This document shows positions 1 to 7,340 of a stretch of DNA of 64,000 bases, in pieces. Every line of letters starts with the position of its first letter. The first letter of the stretch is position 1. The stretch comes from Kribbella kalugense. Lineage in GTDB: Bacteria; Actinomycetota; Actinomycetes; Propionibacteriales; Kribbellaceae. The position numbers and the translations under genes were made by a program. The stretch covers positions 2,172,971-2,236,970 of the forward strand of contig NZ_SODF01000002.1 of NCBI RefSeq assembly GCF_004365875.1. Direction: 5' to 3'. Under the pieces are notes generated by a model. That model was not told the DNA's origin, did no database searches, and saw only the letters and a program-made list of their open reading frames with translations.

Positions 1-1
1 T

Positions 2-193
2 GGTATCCCGCCGGGCGCCGCGGTGGCCAAGCGGTACGGCGTGATCGTCCTGCTCAGCGTGGTCGGCGTGATCCCGCTGATCGGCACCCTGGCCGGCTTC
101 GTGGCCCTGCTCAACTACCTCTGGCCGCTCTGGGACGACAAGAAGCAGGCCCTGCACGACAAGGTGGCCGGCACCAACGTGGTCCGGACCTAA
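2..193 (+). CDS. RDD family membrane protein, C-terminal end (5' truncated)
   Basis: Only the last 63 codons are in the window; the frame is open to the left edge and stops with TAA at 191-193. The residues form two hydrophobic helices (about 13-27 and 29-40 of the visible part) followed by the pattern LWPLWDDKKQALHDKVAGT, which is the characteristic end of the RDD domain (PF06271), including the Asp/Lys-rich segment after the last helix. RDD proteins are small membrane proteins, some linked to Na+/H+ exchange, but this one has no assignable substrate. The family call is strong; function is unknown. It reads toward the sulfur operon but is separated from it by 75 bases and a promoter. Confidence 0.8.
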   Translation, partial: GIPPGAAVAKRYGVIVLLSVVGVIPLIGTLAGFVALLNYLWPLWDDKKQALHDKVAGTNVVRT

Positions 194-256
194 TCCACAA
201 TGTGATCAGTTGTCTCAAATGACGGGACCACGGCGGGCTGGCCTGCCGGGGTTCCG

Positions 257-262
257 TAGTCT
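257..262 (+). promoter_or_regulatory. -10 element for leaderless leader peptide (TAGTCT)
   Basis: TAGTCT fits the actinobacterial TAnnnT -10 pattern. Its last base lies 7 nt before the GTG of the leader peptide, so transcription would start on the start codon. No convincing -35 hexamer is seen. Prediction by eye. Confidence 0.4.
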
Positions 263-268
263 CGACTC

Positions 269-349
269 GTGGTTTACCGGACATGGCTGACGAAGCGCCG
301 GGCAGTGGACAACTGCCGGGTGCGCTCGTCGCTGTGTCGACGCCGCTGA
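269..349 (+). CDS. Cysteine-containing leader peptide of the sulfur operon (26 aa)
   Basis: A GTG-started 26-codon frame ends at TGA 347-349. The product has the signature RRAVDNCRVRSSLCRRR: an Arg pair, VD, then two Cys codons near the end. Short putative leader peptides of this pattern recur upstream of sulfur genes in actinobacteria. The two Cys codons suggest that stalling under cysteine shortage controls the downstream DUF4395-sseA-sseC genes, as for cysteine-responsive attenuator peptides in mycobacteria. No Shine-Dalgarno precedes it, and the -10 spacing supports leaderless translation. The 114 bases between its stop and the next ATG are GC-rich and could fold, but I did not resolve alternative hairpins. 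The peptide call rests on motif and context; the attenuation mechanism is inference. Confidence 0.65.
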   Translation: MVYRTWLTKRRAVDNCRVRSSLCRRR

Positions 350-463
350 CCAGGCGGCGTCCCGAGCGCTGCGAGACCGGTCGCTGAGCACGGTCTCGCG
401 TACGTCGTCTTCCGCATACCCGGGCGGGTCCGGCTCGACATTCCTCCTCCTCCGGGAGTCGTC

Positions 464-919
464 ATGTCCGATGCACAGACGGCGAAGAACCAACCTCAGG
501 TCGACCCTCGTGGACTGCGGTTCGCAGCTGGGGTGACCACAGTCCTGCTGGCGCTGACGTTGATCTTCGGCAGTCCGTGGATCCTCGCGGTCCAGACGCT
601 GGTGTTCGCGGTCGCGGTCGCGTTCGGTGTCCAGGCGTCGCCGTACGGGCAGGTGTTCAAGCGGCTGATCCGGCCCCGGCTGGGTCGGCCGAAGGAGCTG
701 GAGGACGCGGCCCCGCCGCGGTTCGCGCAGCTGGTCGGCCTCGCCTTCGCGGTCGTCGGCCTGGTCGGGTACCTGACCGGGGCCACCGTGCTGGGTGTGG
801 TCGCCGTCGGATTCGCCCTGGTCGCCGCGTTCGTGAACGCGGCCGTCGGGCTCTGCCTCGGTTGCGAGGCCTATCTGCTGATCCACCGCATTCGTACGCC
901 ATCCACCGCTACCAACTGA
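464..919 (+). CDS. DUF4395 family membrane protein
   Basis: A 151-residue integral membrane protein with about four hydrophobic helices (roughly 20-35, 40-57, 85-104, 106-125) and a conserved Cys pair in AVGLCLGCEAYLL near the C-terminus, typical of DUF4395 (PF14340). The start is supported by GGGAG at 454-458, five bases before ATG. It is the first full gene of a sulfur operon, followed after 15 bases by the sulfurtransferase and then SseC. The family recurs next to rhodanese-type genes in actinobacteria, so a role in thiosulfate or sulfane-sulfur handling at the membrane is likely, with the CxxC-like pair as a possible sulfur carrier or redox site. That role is inference; no biochemical function is established that I know of. 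Confidence 0.85.
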   Translation: MSDAQTAKNQPQVDPRGLRFAAGVTTVLLALTLIFGSPWILAVQTLVFAVAVAFGVQASPYGQVFKRLIRPRLGRPKELEDAAPPRFAQLVGLAFAVVGLVGYLTGATVLGVVAVGFALVAAFVNAAVGLCLGCEAYLLIHRIRTPSTATN

Positions 920-934
920 GAAGAGGCAGCACAC

Positions 935-1783
935 ATGAGCAGGGAATCCGCGCTCGTCTCGGCCGACTGGGTCGAGGAGCACAAGAACGACGCCGGGGTC
1001 GTCCTGATCGAGGTCGACGAAGACGTCTCGGCGTACGACGCCGGCCACATCGCCGGTGCGATCAAGCTGGACTGGAAGGACGACCTGCAGGACGCGGTCC
1101 GTCGGGACTTCGTCAACCAGGAGCAGTTCAGCGCGCTGCTGTCCGACCGTGGCGTGAAGAACGACGACACGGTCGTGCTGTACGGCGGCAACAACAACTG
1201 GTTCGCCGCCTACGCGTACTGGTACTTCAAGCTCTACGGCCACGGTGACGTCCGCCTGCTCGACGGCGGCCGCAAGCGTTGGGAGCTGGACAGCCGCGAG
1301 CTGACCGACGAGGTCGTGAAGCGCGAAGCCACGGAGTACGCCGCGAAGGAGCCGGACCTGAACATCCGCGCCTTCCGCGACGAGGTCGGCGACGCCATCG
1401 GCGTGAAGAACCTGGTCGACGTGCGCAGCCCCGACGAGTACGCCGGCCGGCTGCTCGCCCCGGCCCACCTCCCGCAGGAGCAGGCGCAGCGGGCCGGGCA
1501 CATCCCGACCGCGGCGAACATCCCGTGGAGCAAGGCGGCCAACGACGACGGCACCTTCCGCGCCGACGACGAGCTGAAGACCCTGTACGCCGACGCCGGC
1601 GTGGACTTCGGCAAGGACACCATCGCGTACTGCCGGATCGGCGAGCGCTCGGCGCACACCTGGTTCGTGCTGCACGAGATCCTCGGCCAGCAGAACGTCA
1701 AGAACTACGACGGTTCCTGGACCGAGTGGGGTTCGCTGGTCGGCGTACCCGTTGCCCTCGGCGACGAGCCCGGAAAGGCCTGA
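935..1783 (+). CDS. sseA: Thiosulfate/3-mercaptopyruvate sulfurtransferase, CysA/SseA type
   Basis: A 282-residue cytoplasmic enzyme with two tandem rhodanese domains (about 1-125 inactive, 140-275 catalytic). The catalytic loop reads CRIGERS with Cys233, matching the actinobacterial CysA2/CysA3 thiosulfate sulfurtransferases, which move sulfane sulfur from thiosulfate to an acceptor such as cyanide or a thiol. Supporting motifs are DAGHIAGA in domain 1 and VDVRSPDEYAG and AGHIPTAANIPW in domain 2. AGAGG at 922-926 gives a ribosome site. It lies between DUF4395 and SseC, three bases before the latter. The order matches mycobacterial cysA2-sseC, and expression is probably governed by the upstream Cys leader peptide. 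Substrate choice between thiosulfate and 3-mercaptopyruvate cannot be settled; the CRIGERS loop favours thiosulfate. Confidence 0.93.
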   Translation: MSRESALVSADWVEEHKNDAGVVLIEVDEDVSAYDAGHIAGAIKLDWKDDLQDAVRRDFVNQEQFSALLSDRGVKNDDTVVLYGGNNNWFAAYAYWYFKLYGHGDVRLLDGGRKRWELDSRELTDEVVKREATEYAAKEPDLNIRAFRDEVGDAIGVKNLVDVRSPDEYAGRLLAPAHLPQEQAQRAGHIPTAANIPWSKAANDDGTFRADDELKTLYADAGVDFGKDTIAYCRIGERSAHTWFVLHEILGQQNVKNYDGSWTEWGSLVGVPVALGDEPGKA

Positions 1784-1786
1784 CAC

Positions 1787-2083
1787 ATGTGCGGAGCAAC
1801 GAAGGGCGGCCTCGACCTCAAGGGTGTCGACGTCGACAAGGAAGCCGTGATCCAGGGCCAGGTGCTGCGCGGCGACGAGCCGGTCGGCGGCGCGTACGTG
1901 CGGCTGCTGGACTCGACTGGTGAGTTCACGGCCGAGGTGCCGACGTCGGCGACCGGGCACTTCCGGTTCTTCGCCGCGCCCGGCAGCTGGACGCTGCGGA
2001 CGCTGGCCCCGAAGGCCGACCCGGTCGACCGTCAGGTGGTCGCGCAGTACGGCGCGGTTGCGGAAGTAGCCGTCACCGTCTGA
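1787..2083 (+). CDS. sseC: SseC-like protein, DUF1416
   Basis: A 98-residue protein starting MCGATKGGLDLKGVD, the hallmark N-terminus of SseC/DUF1416 with its conserved Cys2. The rest resembles a small carboxypeptidase-regulatory-like beta sandwich (QGQVLRGDEPVGGAYVRLLD, then SATGHFRFFAAPGSWTLR). In mycobacteria sseC follows the cysA sulfurtransferase and is assigned to sulfur metabolism, but its biochemistry is undefined. The start is three bases after the sulfurtransferase stop, with GGAAAGG as ribosome site, so it is translationally linked. A hairpin terminator follows at 2149-2178 and ends the operon. Confidence 0.88.
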   Translation: MCGATKGGLDLKGVDVDKEAVIQGQVLRGDEPVGGAYVRLLDSTGEFTAEVPTSATGHFRFFAAPGSWTLRTLAPKADPVDRQVVAQYGAVAEVAVTV

Positions 2084-2385
2084 GCAGTCGTTCGTTACTG
2101 AAGGTGCCACCACCACCCTTGGTGGCCCACCCTGAAGAGAGCACCGAGGGGCCCGGACCTTGCGCGTCCGGGCCCTTTGGCATGTCCGAGATCGCTTACA
2201 TGGCAGGGATTCCTGGTCATCCCGTCGGAGTTACGGCCCACGGCGGGAAATCTCGTGGACCGAGCAGGGATGTAACAGTTCGGTCTCGGACCGGGGTCAG
2301 CTCGTCACCTACCGCAATCGGCTGAGTTGTGTCTGTGTCCTGACCCGCACTTCGGGTCACGTCATCACTCAGGGAGGAGGGGTCA
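2084..2385. other. Intergenic region (302 bp) between sseC and the secreted protein gene
   Basis: It contains the sulfur-operon terminator (2149-2178) and, nearer the next gene, a small hairpin TGACCCG-CACTT-CGGGTCA at 2341-2359 in the presumed 5' leader, then GGGAGGAGGGG just before the ATG at 2386. I see no convincing small gene and no known riboswitch. Confidence 0.5.
2149..2178 (+). terminator. Rho-independent terminator of the sulfur operon
   Basis: GGGCCCGGA (2149-2157) pairs with TCCGGGCCC (2167-2175) around a 9-base loop, followed by TTT. It lies 66 bases after the sseC stop. Confidence 0.75.
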
Positions 2386-3612
2386 ATGCGACCCCGCATC
2401 GGATACAAGAAGCTCGCTGCCGTCGGAGTCGCGGCGGTTGTCGGCGTGGCTTCTACGATCGCGCTGACCTCGGGTTCGGCGTCCGCCTCGCCGGTTTTCG
2501 GATACAGCGGTTACTCGTACGGGACCGACGTCGAATCCGGTCTGGCGAACAGCGGCCCGCAGGTCATCAGCAAGTTCGGTTGCACCACGGACGCCACCAA
2601 GGCTGACAAGAACGACATCGCCACGGCGAATGTGAACAACCAGGCGATCGCACGCTCGGTGAAGACCGACACGCACGCGTTCGACAACAAGAGCGGGACG
2701 GGCGTCACCAGCACCGCAACGGCAGCCGACATCCGCGTCGGCAACCTGGTCACGCTGACCGGCGTGAAGACCACGACGACGGCGAAGTACTCGAAGGGCC
2801 AGCTGTCGTACACCGGGGACACGACGTTCGCGGGCGTGAAGATCGGCGCGATTTCGGTGCCGTCGCTGCTCAAGCCGAAGTGGAACACCAAGATCGCGGT
2901 TCCGGGTCTCGGCTACATCGTGCTGAACCGGGTCGGCGGCGTGAAGACCGCTTCCGGCATCTACTCGTACGCGCAGGCCGTCGTGATTCACGCCAACGTG
3001 AAGAACGCCTACGTCCCGCAGGGCGTCGACGTCGCGGTGCTGAAGACCCGCGCGGAGATCTCCAAGCCGGCGACCGCACTGGTCATCGGCGACGCGTACG
3101 GCACCAAGGCCACGGCCGACAAGCTGGTCGTCTCCGACGCGACGTCCCTTCAGACCACCTGCCAGGGCACTGAGGGCAAGACGGTCCGGGTCGCGGTCGG
3201 CGAGCTGAACATCCCGAAGGTCGCCTACGTCGGCGGTGTCTACACCACCAAGAACGGCGCCATCGGGGCGAACAAGTCCTACATCAACTTCACCTCGCAC
3301 GTCGCGGGCGTGAAGGTGGGCAGCCTGTCCATCGGCGCGATCGAGTCCTCCGCGTCGGCGTGGAAGACCAAGGACAACAAGGCCGGCGTGAGCTCGTCGT
3401 CGACCATTGCCTCGATCAAGGTCGGCGGCAAGTCCTACGCGGTCCCGACCGGCGAGAACAAGACGCTGAACATCCCGGGCATCGCGCGGCTGACCTTCAA
3501 CCAGGTCATGCGGCAGAAGCGGTACATCTCGGTGAACGCCCTGGTGATCGACGTCTACAGCCTGAACACCAAGGTTGTCGTCGGTCACTCGGCCGCCGGC
3601 GTCGTCAGCTGA
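2386..3612 (+). CDS. Secreted choice-of-anchor P family-like protein
   Basis: A 408-residue exported protein. Residues 1-35 form a signal peptide (basic MRPRIGYKK, hydrophobic core, cleavage near ASASPVF). The mature part is rich in Thr, Val, Gly and Lys and looks all-beta, with repeated patterns such as ATAADIRVGNLVTLTGV, VAGVKVGSLSIGAI and STIASIKVGGKSY, and a C-terminal NALVIDVYSLNTKVVVGHS. These patterns resemble the choice-of-anchor P family found in actinobacterial surface proteins. No LPXTG or terminal membrane helix is visible, so it is secreted or loosely wall-bound. GGGAGGAGGGG gives a very strong ribosome site. The gene is monocistronic, followed by a perfect hairpin terminator. 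Function unknown; the family assignment is by pattern memory. Confidence 0.7.
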   Translation: MRPRIGYKKLAAVGVAAVVGVASTIALTSGSASASPVFGYSGYSYGTDVESGLANSGPQVISKFGCTTDATKADKNDIATANVNNQAIARSVKTDTHAFDNKSGTGVTSTATAADIRVGNLVTLTGVKTTTTAKYSKGQLSYTGDTTFAGVKIGAISVPSLLKPKWNTKIAVPGLGYIVLNRVGGVKTASGIYSYAQAVVIHANVKNAYVPQGVDVAVLKTRAEISKPATALVIGDAYGTKATADKLVVSDATSLQTTCQGTEGKTVRVAVGELNIPKVAYVGGVYTTKNGAIGANKSYINFTSHVAGVKVGSLSIGAIESSASAWKTKDNKAGVSSSSTIASIKVGGKSYAVPTGENKTLNIPGIARLTFNQVMRQKRYISVNALVIDVYSLNTKVVVGHSAAGVVS

Positions 3613-3660
3613 TCTCAGCAGACACTCTCTGAGTCGAACCTCACCGACCCAGAACAACCC

Positions 3661-3702
3661 GGCCCCCGGATCCGCATGGATCCGGGGGCCGGTTCGTCTT
3701 TT
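3661..3702 (+). terminator. Strong hairpin terminator between convergent genes
   Basis: GGCCCCCGGATCC (3661-3673) and GGATCCGGGGGCC (3678-3690) form a perfect 13-bp stem with a GCAT loop, followed by a T-rich tail (3691-3702). It lies between the secreted protein gene and the convergent dtd gene. Confidence 0.85.
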
Positions 3703-3718
3703 CAGGCGCCTTCGTTGT

Positions 3719-4144
3719 TCAGGCGTCCAGGATCAGCGTGACCGGGCCGTCGTTGACCAGGGCAACCTTCATGTCGGCGCCGAAGCGGCCGCGTTCGACC
3801 TTGGCGCCGAGCGATTCCAGTGCGGTGCAGAACGAGTCGTAGAGCGGCTCGGATACCGGGCCGGGGGCCGCGGCGCTCCAGGACGGGCGGCGGCCTTTGC
3901 GCGTGTCGGCGTACAGCGTGAACTGACTGATGGCGAGGATCGGGGCCTGCTCGTCGGCCGCGGAGCGCTCGCCGTGCAGGATGCGGAGGGTCCAGATCTT
4001 CGCGGCCAGTGCGGCCGCCTTCTCGGGGGTGTCGTCGTGCGTGACACCGAGCAGGACGAGGAGACCGGGTACGTCGATCGCTCCGACCACCTCGCCCTCG
4101 ACGGTGACCGATGCCTGACTGACACGCTGTACGACGGCTCTCAT
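3719..4144 (-). CDS. dtd: D-aminoacyl-tRNA deacylase
   Basis: A 141-residue cytoplasmic enzyme that hydrolyses D-amino acids (classically D-Tyr) from mischarged tRNA. Family motifs are complete: MRAVVQRVSQASV at the start, SQFTL at 73-77, and the cross-subunit Gly-cis-Pro loop in NDGPVT at 131-136. The start was chosen at MRAVV because this is the universal DTD N-terminus; an in-frame ATG three codons upstream is possible. It is transcribed divergently from the BKACE gene starting at 4239, with 94 bases between them, and converges on the terminator at 3661-3702. Confidence 0.95.
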   Translation of the reverse strand: MRAVVQRVSQASVTVEGEVVGAIDVPGLLVLLGVTHDDTPEKAAALAAKIWTLRILHGERSAADEQAPILAISQFTLYADTRKGRRPSWSAAAPGPVSEPLYDSFCTALESLGAKVERGRFGADMKVALVNDGPVTLILDA

Positions 4145-4238
4145 GGAGGACATCTTCTCGCGCGGGAGATCGTCCGGTGATCGGCGTCGTACACCGGCAA
4201 ATATCCGTCTTCGATTACGATCTGGCAGGATTCGTCCT

Positions 4239-5069
4239 ATGGCGTCGACTCTGATCACTGTTGCTCCCACCGGTGCCGAGACCGCGAAGGCGGACTGGCC
4301 GGCGTTGCCGACCACGCTCGACGAGCTGGTCGAGACCGCGAAGCGGTGTGAGTCCGCGGGCGCGGCGATGATCCACATCCACATCCGCGACGGCGAGCAC
4401 CAGCCAACGCTCGATCTCGGTCGGCTGACCGACACGGTCACCGCGGTCCGGGAGAACACCGGTCTGATCGTCCAGCTCTCCACGGGCGGTGCGGTCACCG
4501 ATCCGTACGACCACAGGCTCCGGGTGCTCGACGCCGTACCCGACTCCTGCTCGTTGACGATGGGGACGGTCAACTTCGGCGACGACGTGTTCATGAACCC
4601 GTGGCCGTTCGTCACGCAGCTCTACCAGCTGACGCAGGAGCGCGAGGTCGTGCCGGAGTTCGAGCTGTTCGACCTCGGTCATGTCGCGGCGCTGCACCGG
4701 CTCCTCGACAAGTACGGCCTGCCGTACGGCGGTCGCGTGCACTGCGACCTGGTCATGGGTGTCCCCGGCGGCATGCCCGGTACGGCGGACGCCCTGGTCG
4801 CCGCGGTCAACGCCCTTCCCGACGCCGTCACGTCCTGGTCCGCCACCGGCATTGGTCGTACGGCGCTACCGGTCGCGCTGGCCGCGTTGTCCAAGGGTGG
4901 CAACCTCCGGGTCGGCATGGAGGACACGCTCACGCTGGCGAAGGGTCAGCCGGTTACCCACAACGCCGAGCTCGTCGAACGCGCCGCGACCCTGGCGACG
5001 CTGGCTCAGCGCCCGCCGATGTCGCCGGACGAGGCTCGCGACCTCTTGAACGTGAAGCGCGACCGCTGA
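4239..5069 (+). CDS. BKACE family beta-keto acid cleavage enzyme (DUF849)
   Basis: A 276-residue TIM-barrel enzyme of the BKACE family (PF05853), which condenses beta-keto acids with acetyl-CoA to give acetoacetate and a new CoA ester; 3-keto-5-aminohexanoate cleavage enzyme is the prototype. The zinc-binding pair is in MIHIHIRD (His46, His48), followed by GLIVQLSTGG, SLTMGTVNFG, EFELFDLGHV and the C-terminal GGNLRVGMEDTL typical of the family. The start MASTLITVAPTGAE fits the usual N-terminus. The natural keto acid cannot be read from sequence. Its 3' end overlaps the convergent membrane-protein gene by 64 bases, which is unusual but both frames are well supported. Confidence 0.9.
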   Translation: MASTLITVAPTGAETAKADWPALPTTLDELVETAKRCESAGAAMIHIHIRDGEHQPTLDLGRLTDTVTAVRENTGLIVQLSTGGAVTDPYDHRLRVLDAVPDSCSLTMGTVNFGDDVFMNPWPFVTQLYQLTQEREVVPEFELFDLGHVAALHRLLDKYGLPYGGRVHCDLVMGVPGGMPGTADALVAAVNALPDAVTSWSATGIGRTALPVALAALSKGGNLRVGMEDTLTLAKGQPVTHNAELVERAATLATLAQRPPMSPDEARDLLNVKRDR

Positions 5070-5461
5070 ACGACGTACACCACGACCCCGGCCGCGATGA
5101 TCGTTGCCTCCAGCAATAACCAGTCGCGGAGGTAGTCGCGGGGGAGCACCGTCGGGTTCACACCCTTGCCTTGTCGCAGCAGTAGCGGGATGGCGATCAG
5201 GGTTGTGATGCCGACGTACAACAAGGTCGTCCGAACGGCTCCGACGGTCCGATGGTGGTCGGGCCCGATCGACCAGCGGGTGACCAGCCAACCGATGCCT
5301 ACGGTCAGCGGTACGAGGAAGGCGTCGTCGGCGAAGACCGCTCCGCCGAGCCAGATCGGCAACCGGATCAACGCCGGCACCTGGACCGCGTCGACGAGCA
5401 GCCACAACCCCCACAGCCCGAGGCCGACGCCAACCGCACCGAGAGCAAGCCGGGCTTTCAT
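5006..5461 (-). CDS. Small multi-pass membrane protein coupled to the molybdoenzyme
   Basis: A 151-residue protein with about four hydrophobic helices (roughly 5-20, 50-66, 82-98, 118-136) and a basic C-terminus. I recognise no family. Its ATG overlaps the stop of the upstream molybdopterin oxidoreductase (ATGA, cat at 5459-5461 and tca at 5458-5460), which indicates translational coupling and a shared job, perhaps as membrane partner or electron-transfer subunit of that enzyme. No haem-ligating His pair is obvious. The 3' end overlaps the BKACE gene. Function unknown. Confidence 0.7.
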   Translation of the reverse strand: MKARLALGAVGVGLGLWGLWLLVDAVQVPALIRLPIWLGGAVFADDAFLVPLTVGIGWLVTRWSIGPDHHRTVGAVRTTLLYVGITTLIAIPLLLRQGKGVNPTVLPRDYLRDWLLLEATIIAAGVVVYVVQRSRFTFKRSRASSGDIGGR

Positions 5462-6618
5462 GTGATGACCTCCAGACGGTGGACCCATTTGGTTTGGAGT
5501 ACGCCGGGACGGTTCGGGGCGATGATCCGCGCGGGGAAGCCGTGGTCGAGGGCCAGTTCGGTGCCGTTCAGTCGGAGAGCCAGCAGCGTGAGCGGGTCGT
5601 GGGCGAACTCCGGCGGAAGCTCACTCGTGGCGTAGAACCCGCCCTTCTCCATCGAGACGACGCGGACGCGGGAGTCGGCTCGAGCGCCGCAGAGCTGGAG
5701 CAGATCGCGGATCCGGATGCCTTCCCAGCGGGCGCCTTGGCTCCACCCCTCGACACAGGCGATCGGCAGGTCGGAGCGGTTCTGCGGCAGGGTCCGCAGG
5801 TCGTCGAGGGTGTAGGAGAGTTGCTGCGGACCCTTGACCGTGAAGCGCCAGTCCGCGTCGATCGCGGTGACGCCGGCGGCTTCCGCCGTACGGTTCACCG
5901 GCAGGCCTTGCGGGCCGACGTTCGGCTTGCGGGGCGCGAGTACGGCGATCGGGCCGAGCGCGGGGGCGGACTGTCCGACCGACGTGATGCCGACCAGCGT
6001 GGCGGCGCCGGCGACGGTCCGGAACAGGCCACGGCGGGTGAGGCCGGTGATTGCTGGGGGCAAAGACTCCGCTGGGGCCGTGCGGTCGGCCGAGGTGCGG
6101 CGCCAGTTCGCGCGGATCAGCGGCAGCTTGACGGCGAGGTGGACGAACAGAGCGCCGACGATGATCCACGCGAGCGCGTAGTGCGTCTCCTTGAACGGGA
6201 ACGGCCACGGGTACCACTGCAGCGTGTTGAGGAATCCGATGAACAACTCGAGCGCCATCGCGGCGACCAGAACGAGGATCGATCCGCGTTCGAGGACGTT
6301 CTCGAGGGCCTTCCGGCTCGGCGGCCAGGGCAGCTTCGCGAACAGCTTGGGGTAGACCGTCCATAACTTTGCCACCAGCAACGGGACGGCGATCGTCCCG
6401 CTCAGCACGTGCAGCCCCTGCGTGACGCGGTACAGCTCGGCCGGACGGCTCGGGATGTGCAGCCAGCCGGGAGTGTGCTGCTGGAAATGGCTGTACAGCC
6501 CGGTCAGGAAGCAGATCACGACCGCGGTCGCCAGCCAGCGGCCGATCACCGTCGCCACCCGCGGATGGTGCAGCGGCGAGCGGAACGACTTCTCGGTCGG
6601 GGGCGCCGGGAGCTTCAT
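5458..6618 (-). CDS. Membrane-anchored molybdopterin-dependent oxidoreductase (cytochrome b561-like N-terminus fused to SUOX-type domain)
   Basis: 386 residues. The N-terminal half (about 24-166) has four membrane helices with possible haem-ligand His residues (His70 in QGLHVLSG, His146 and His160), like a di-haem cytochrome b561/ferric-reductase membrane domain. Around 195-200 TRRGLFR begins a twin-Arg-like basic stretch before a hydrophobic segment. Residues 250-386 are a sulfite-oxidase type Mo-cofactor domain: the Mo-ligand Cys288 lies in IACVEGWSQGARWEG, and HGFPARIIAPNRPG, near the C-terminus, with the following TKWV, is the family end motif. A membrane-bound, outward-facing oxidoreductase similar in concept to MsrP/MsrQ (YedY/YedZ), but fused, is likely; the substrate is unknown. 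It is the first gene of a coupled pair. Confidence 0.87.
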   Translation of the reverse strand: MKLPAPPTEKSFRSPLHHPRVATVIGRWLATAVVICFLTGLYSHFQQHTPGWLHIPSRPAELYRVTQGLHVLSGTIAVPLLVAKLWTVYPKLFAKLPWPPSRKALENVLERGSILVLVAAMALELFIGFLNTLQWYPWPFPFKETHYALAWIIVGALFVHLAVKLPLIRANWRRTSADRTAPAESLPPAITGLTRRGLFRTVAGAATLVGITSVGQSAPALGPIAVLAPRKPNVGPQGLPVNRTAEAAGVTAIDADWRFTVKGPQQLSYTLDDLRTLPQNRSDLPIACVEGWSQGARWEGIRIRDLLQLCGARADSRVRVVSMEKGGFYATSELPPEFAHDPLTLLALRLNGTELALDHGFPARIIAPNRPGVLQTKWVHRLEVIT

Positions 6619-6651
6619 AGATCCACTACAACGCAGCCCGAGACGTCTGTA

Positions 6652-6721
6652 CGGCGTTCAGCGGTTACTGCTCGCGAACGGCGCTGGCGCGCAACCAGTT
6701 ATCCACAGGTCTGCGTTCAGC
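6652..6721. repeat. 11-bp direct repeat pair flanking a DnaA-box-like site
   Basis: GCGTTCAGCGG occurs at 6652-6662 and again at 6711-6721. Between them, TTATCCACA at 6699-6707 equals the DnaA-box consensus. Both lie in the divergent intergenic region between the molybdoenzyme and the 6783 gene. Confidence 0.45.
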
Positions 6722-6782
6722 GGCCGTGGGTGGCACCGGTCGGGGCATACTCTTGGCGAACTGATGAGAGGAGTGTGACGGA

Positions 6783-7340
6783 GTGAAGACGCAGGAGCGG
6801 TCGTTCGAGGATGACGAGCGCGCGATGGCGGATCTTGGCGAGGTCGTGGACTGGCGACCGATCTGGGGACCGCCGGCCACCGGCATGGATGCGATCCGCG
6901 CCTTGGTCAATCGCGTCATCACCGTCACCGGCTGGCGTCCCTGGGCGCCGGGCAACATCGACCCCGATCGGTACACCTGGGGCCTGGTCACCCAGCGCGA
7001 GACGGTGATGCTCGTGCTGCCGGACGCAGTACTGCCGGAGAGTCCGCGCAGCGGCTGGTCGGCGTACGAGATCGGTCCGGATGAGCTGCCGCTGGCCGAG
7101 GAAGGTCTCGACGCGCACTGGCCGGACCAGCTCGACCTCGCCCGCCGGTACTGGGGACCGCCGGTCTTCGTCGGGTCGGGGGACGATCTCCGGGTCCCGC
7201 CGGAGTGGCGCGGTCGCCGCCGCCACCTGGCGGTCTGGCTGCGACCGGGAGCCGAGATCCACCTGTATGCGTCTCAGCCCGATGCCGGCGAAACAGCCGC
7301 CGGCTTCGGATACTCCGTCTACGCCAGCGAGGTGGCTTGA
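6783..7340 (+). CDS. Conserved hypothetical protein coupled to the Gln-rich protein gene
   Basis: A 185-residue soluble protein, Trp- and Pro-rich (DWRPIWGPPATGMDAIRALV, GWRPWAPGNIDPDRYTWGLV), with no signal peptide or membrane helix and no family I can name. It starts with GTG behind GAGAGGAG; TACTCT at 6749-6754 could be the promoter. Its TGA overlaps the ATG of the next gene by one base (7340), so the two proteins are probably made in fixed ratio and work together. Composition is ordinary for this genome. Confidence 0.7.
   Translation: MKTQERSFEDDERAMADLGEVVDWRPIWGPPATGMDAIRALVNRVITVTGWRPWAPGNIDPDRYTWGLVTQRETVMLVLPDAVLPESPRSGWSAYEIGPDELPLAEEGLDAHWPDQLDLARRYWGPPVFVGSGDDLRVPPEWRGRRRHLAVWLRPGAEIHLYASQPDAGETAAGFGYSVYASEVA

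Noticed and set aside
215..2116. Long open frame (633 codons) on the minus strand across the sulfur operon
   Set aside because: It is antisense to three well-supported genes and has the Arg/Val/Gly-rich composition of a GC-driven shadow frame.
3719..4615. Extended dtd reading frame starting about 157 codons upstream
   Set aside because: The upstream part overlaps the BKACE gene antisense and lacks similarity; DTD proteins begin MRAVVQR.
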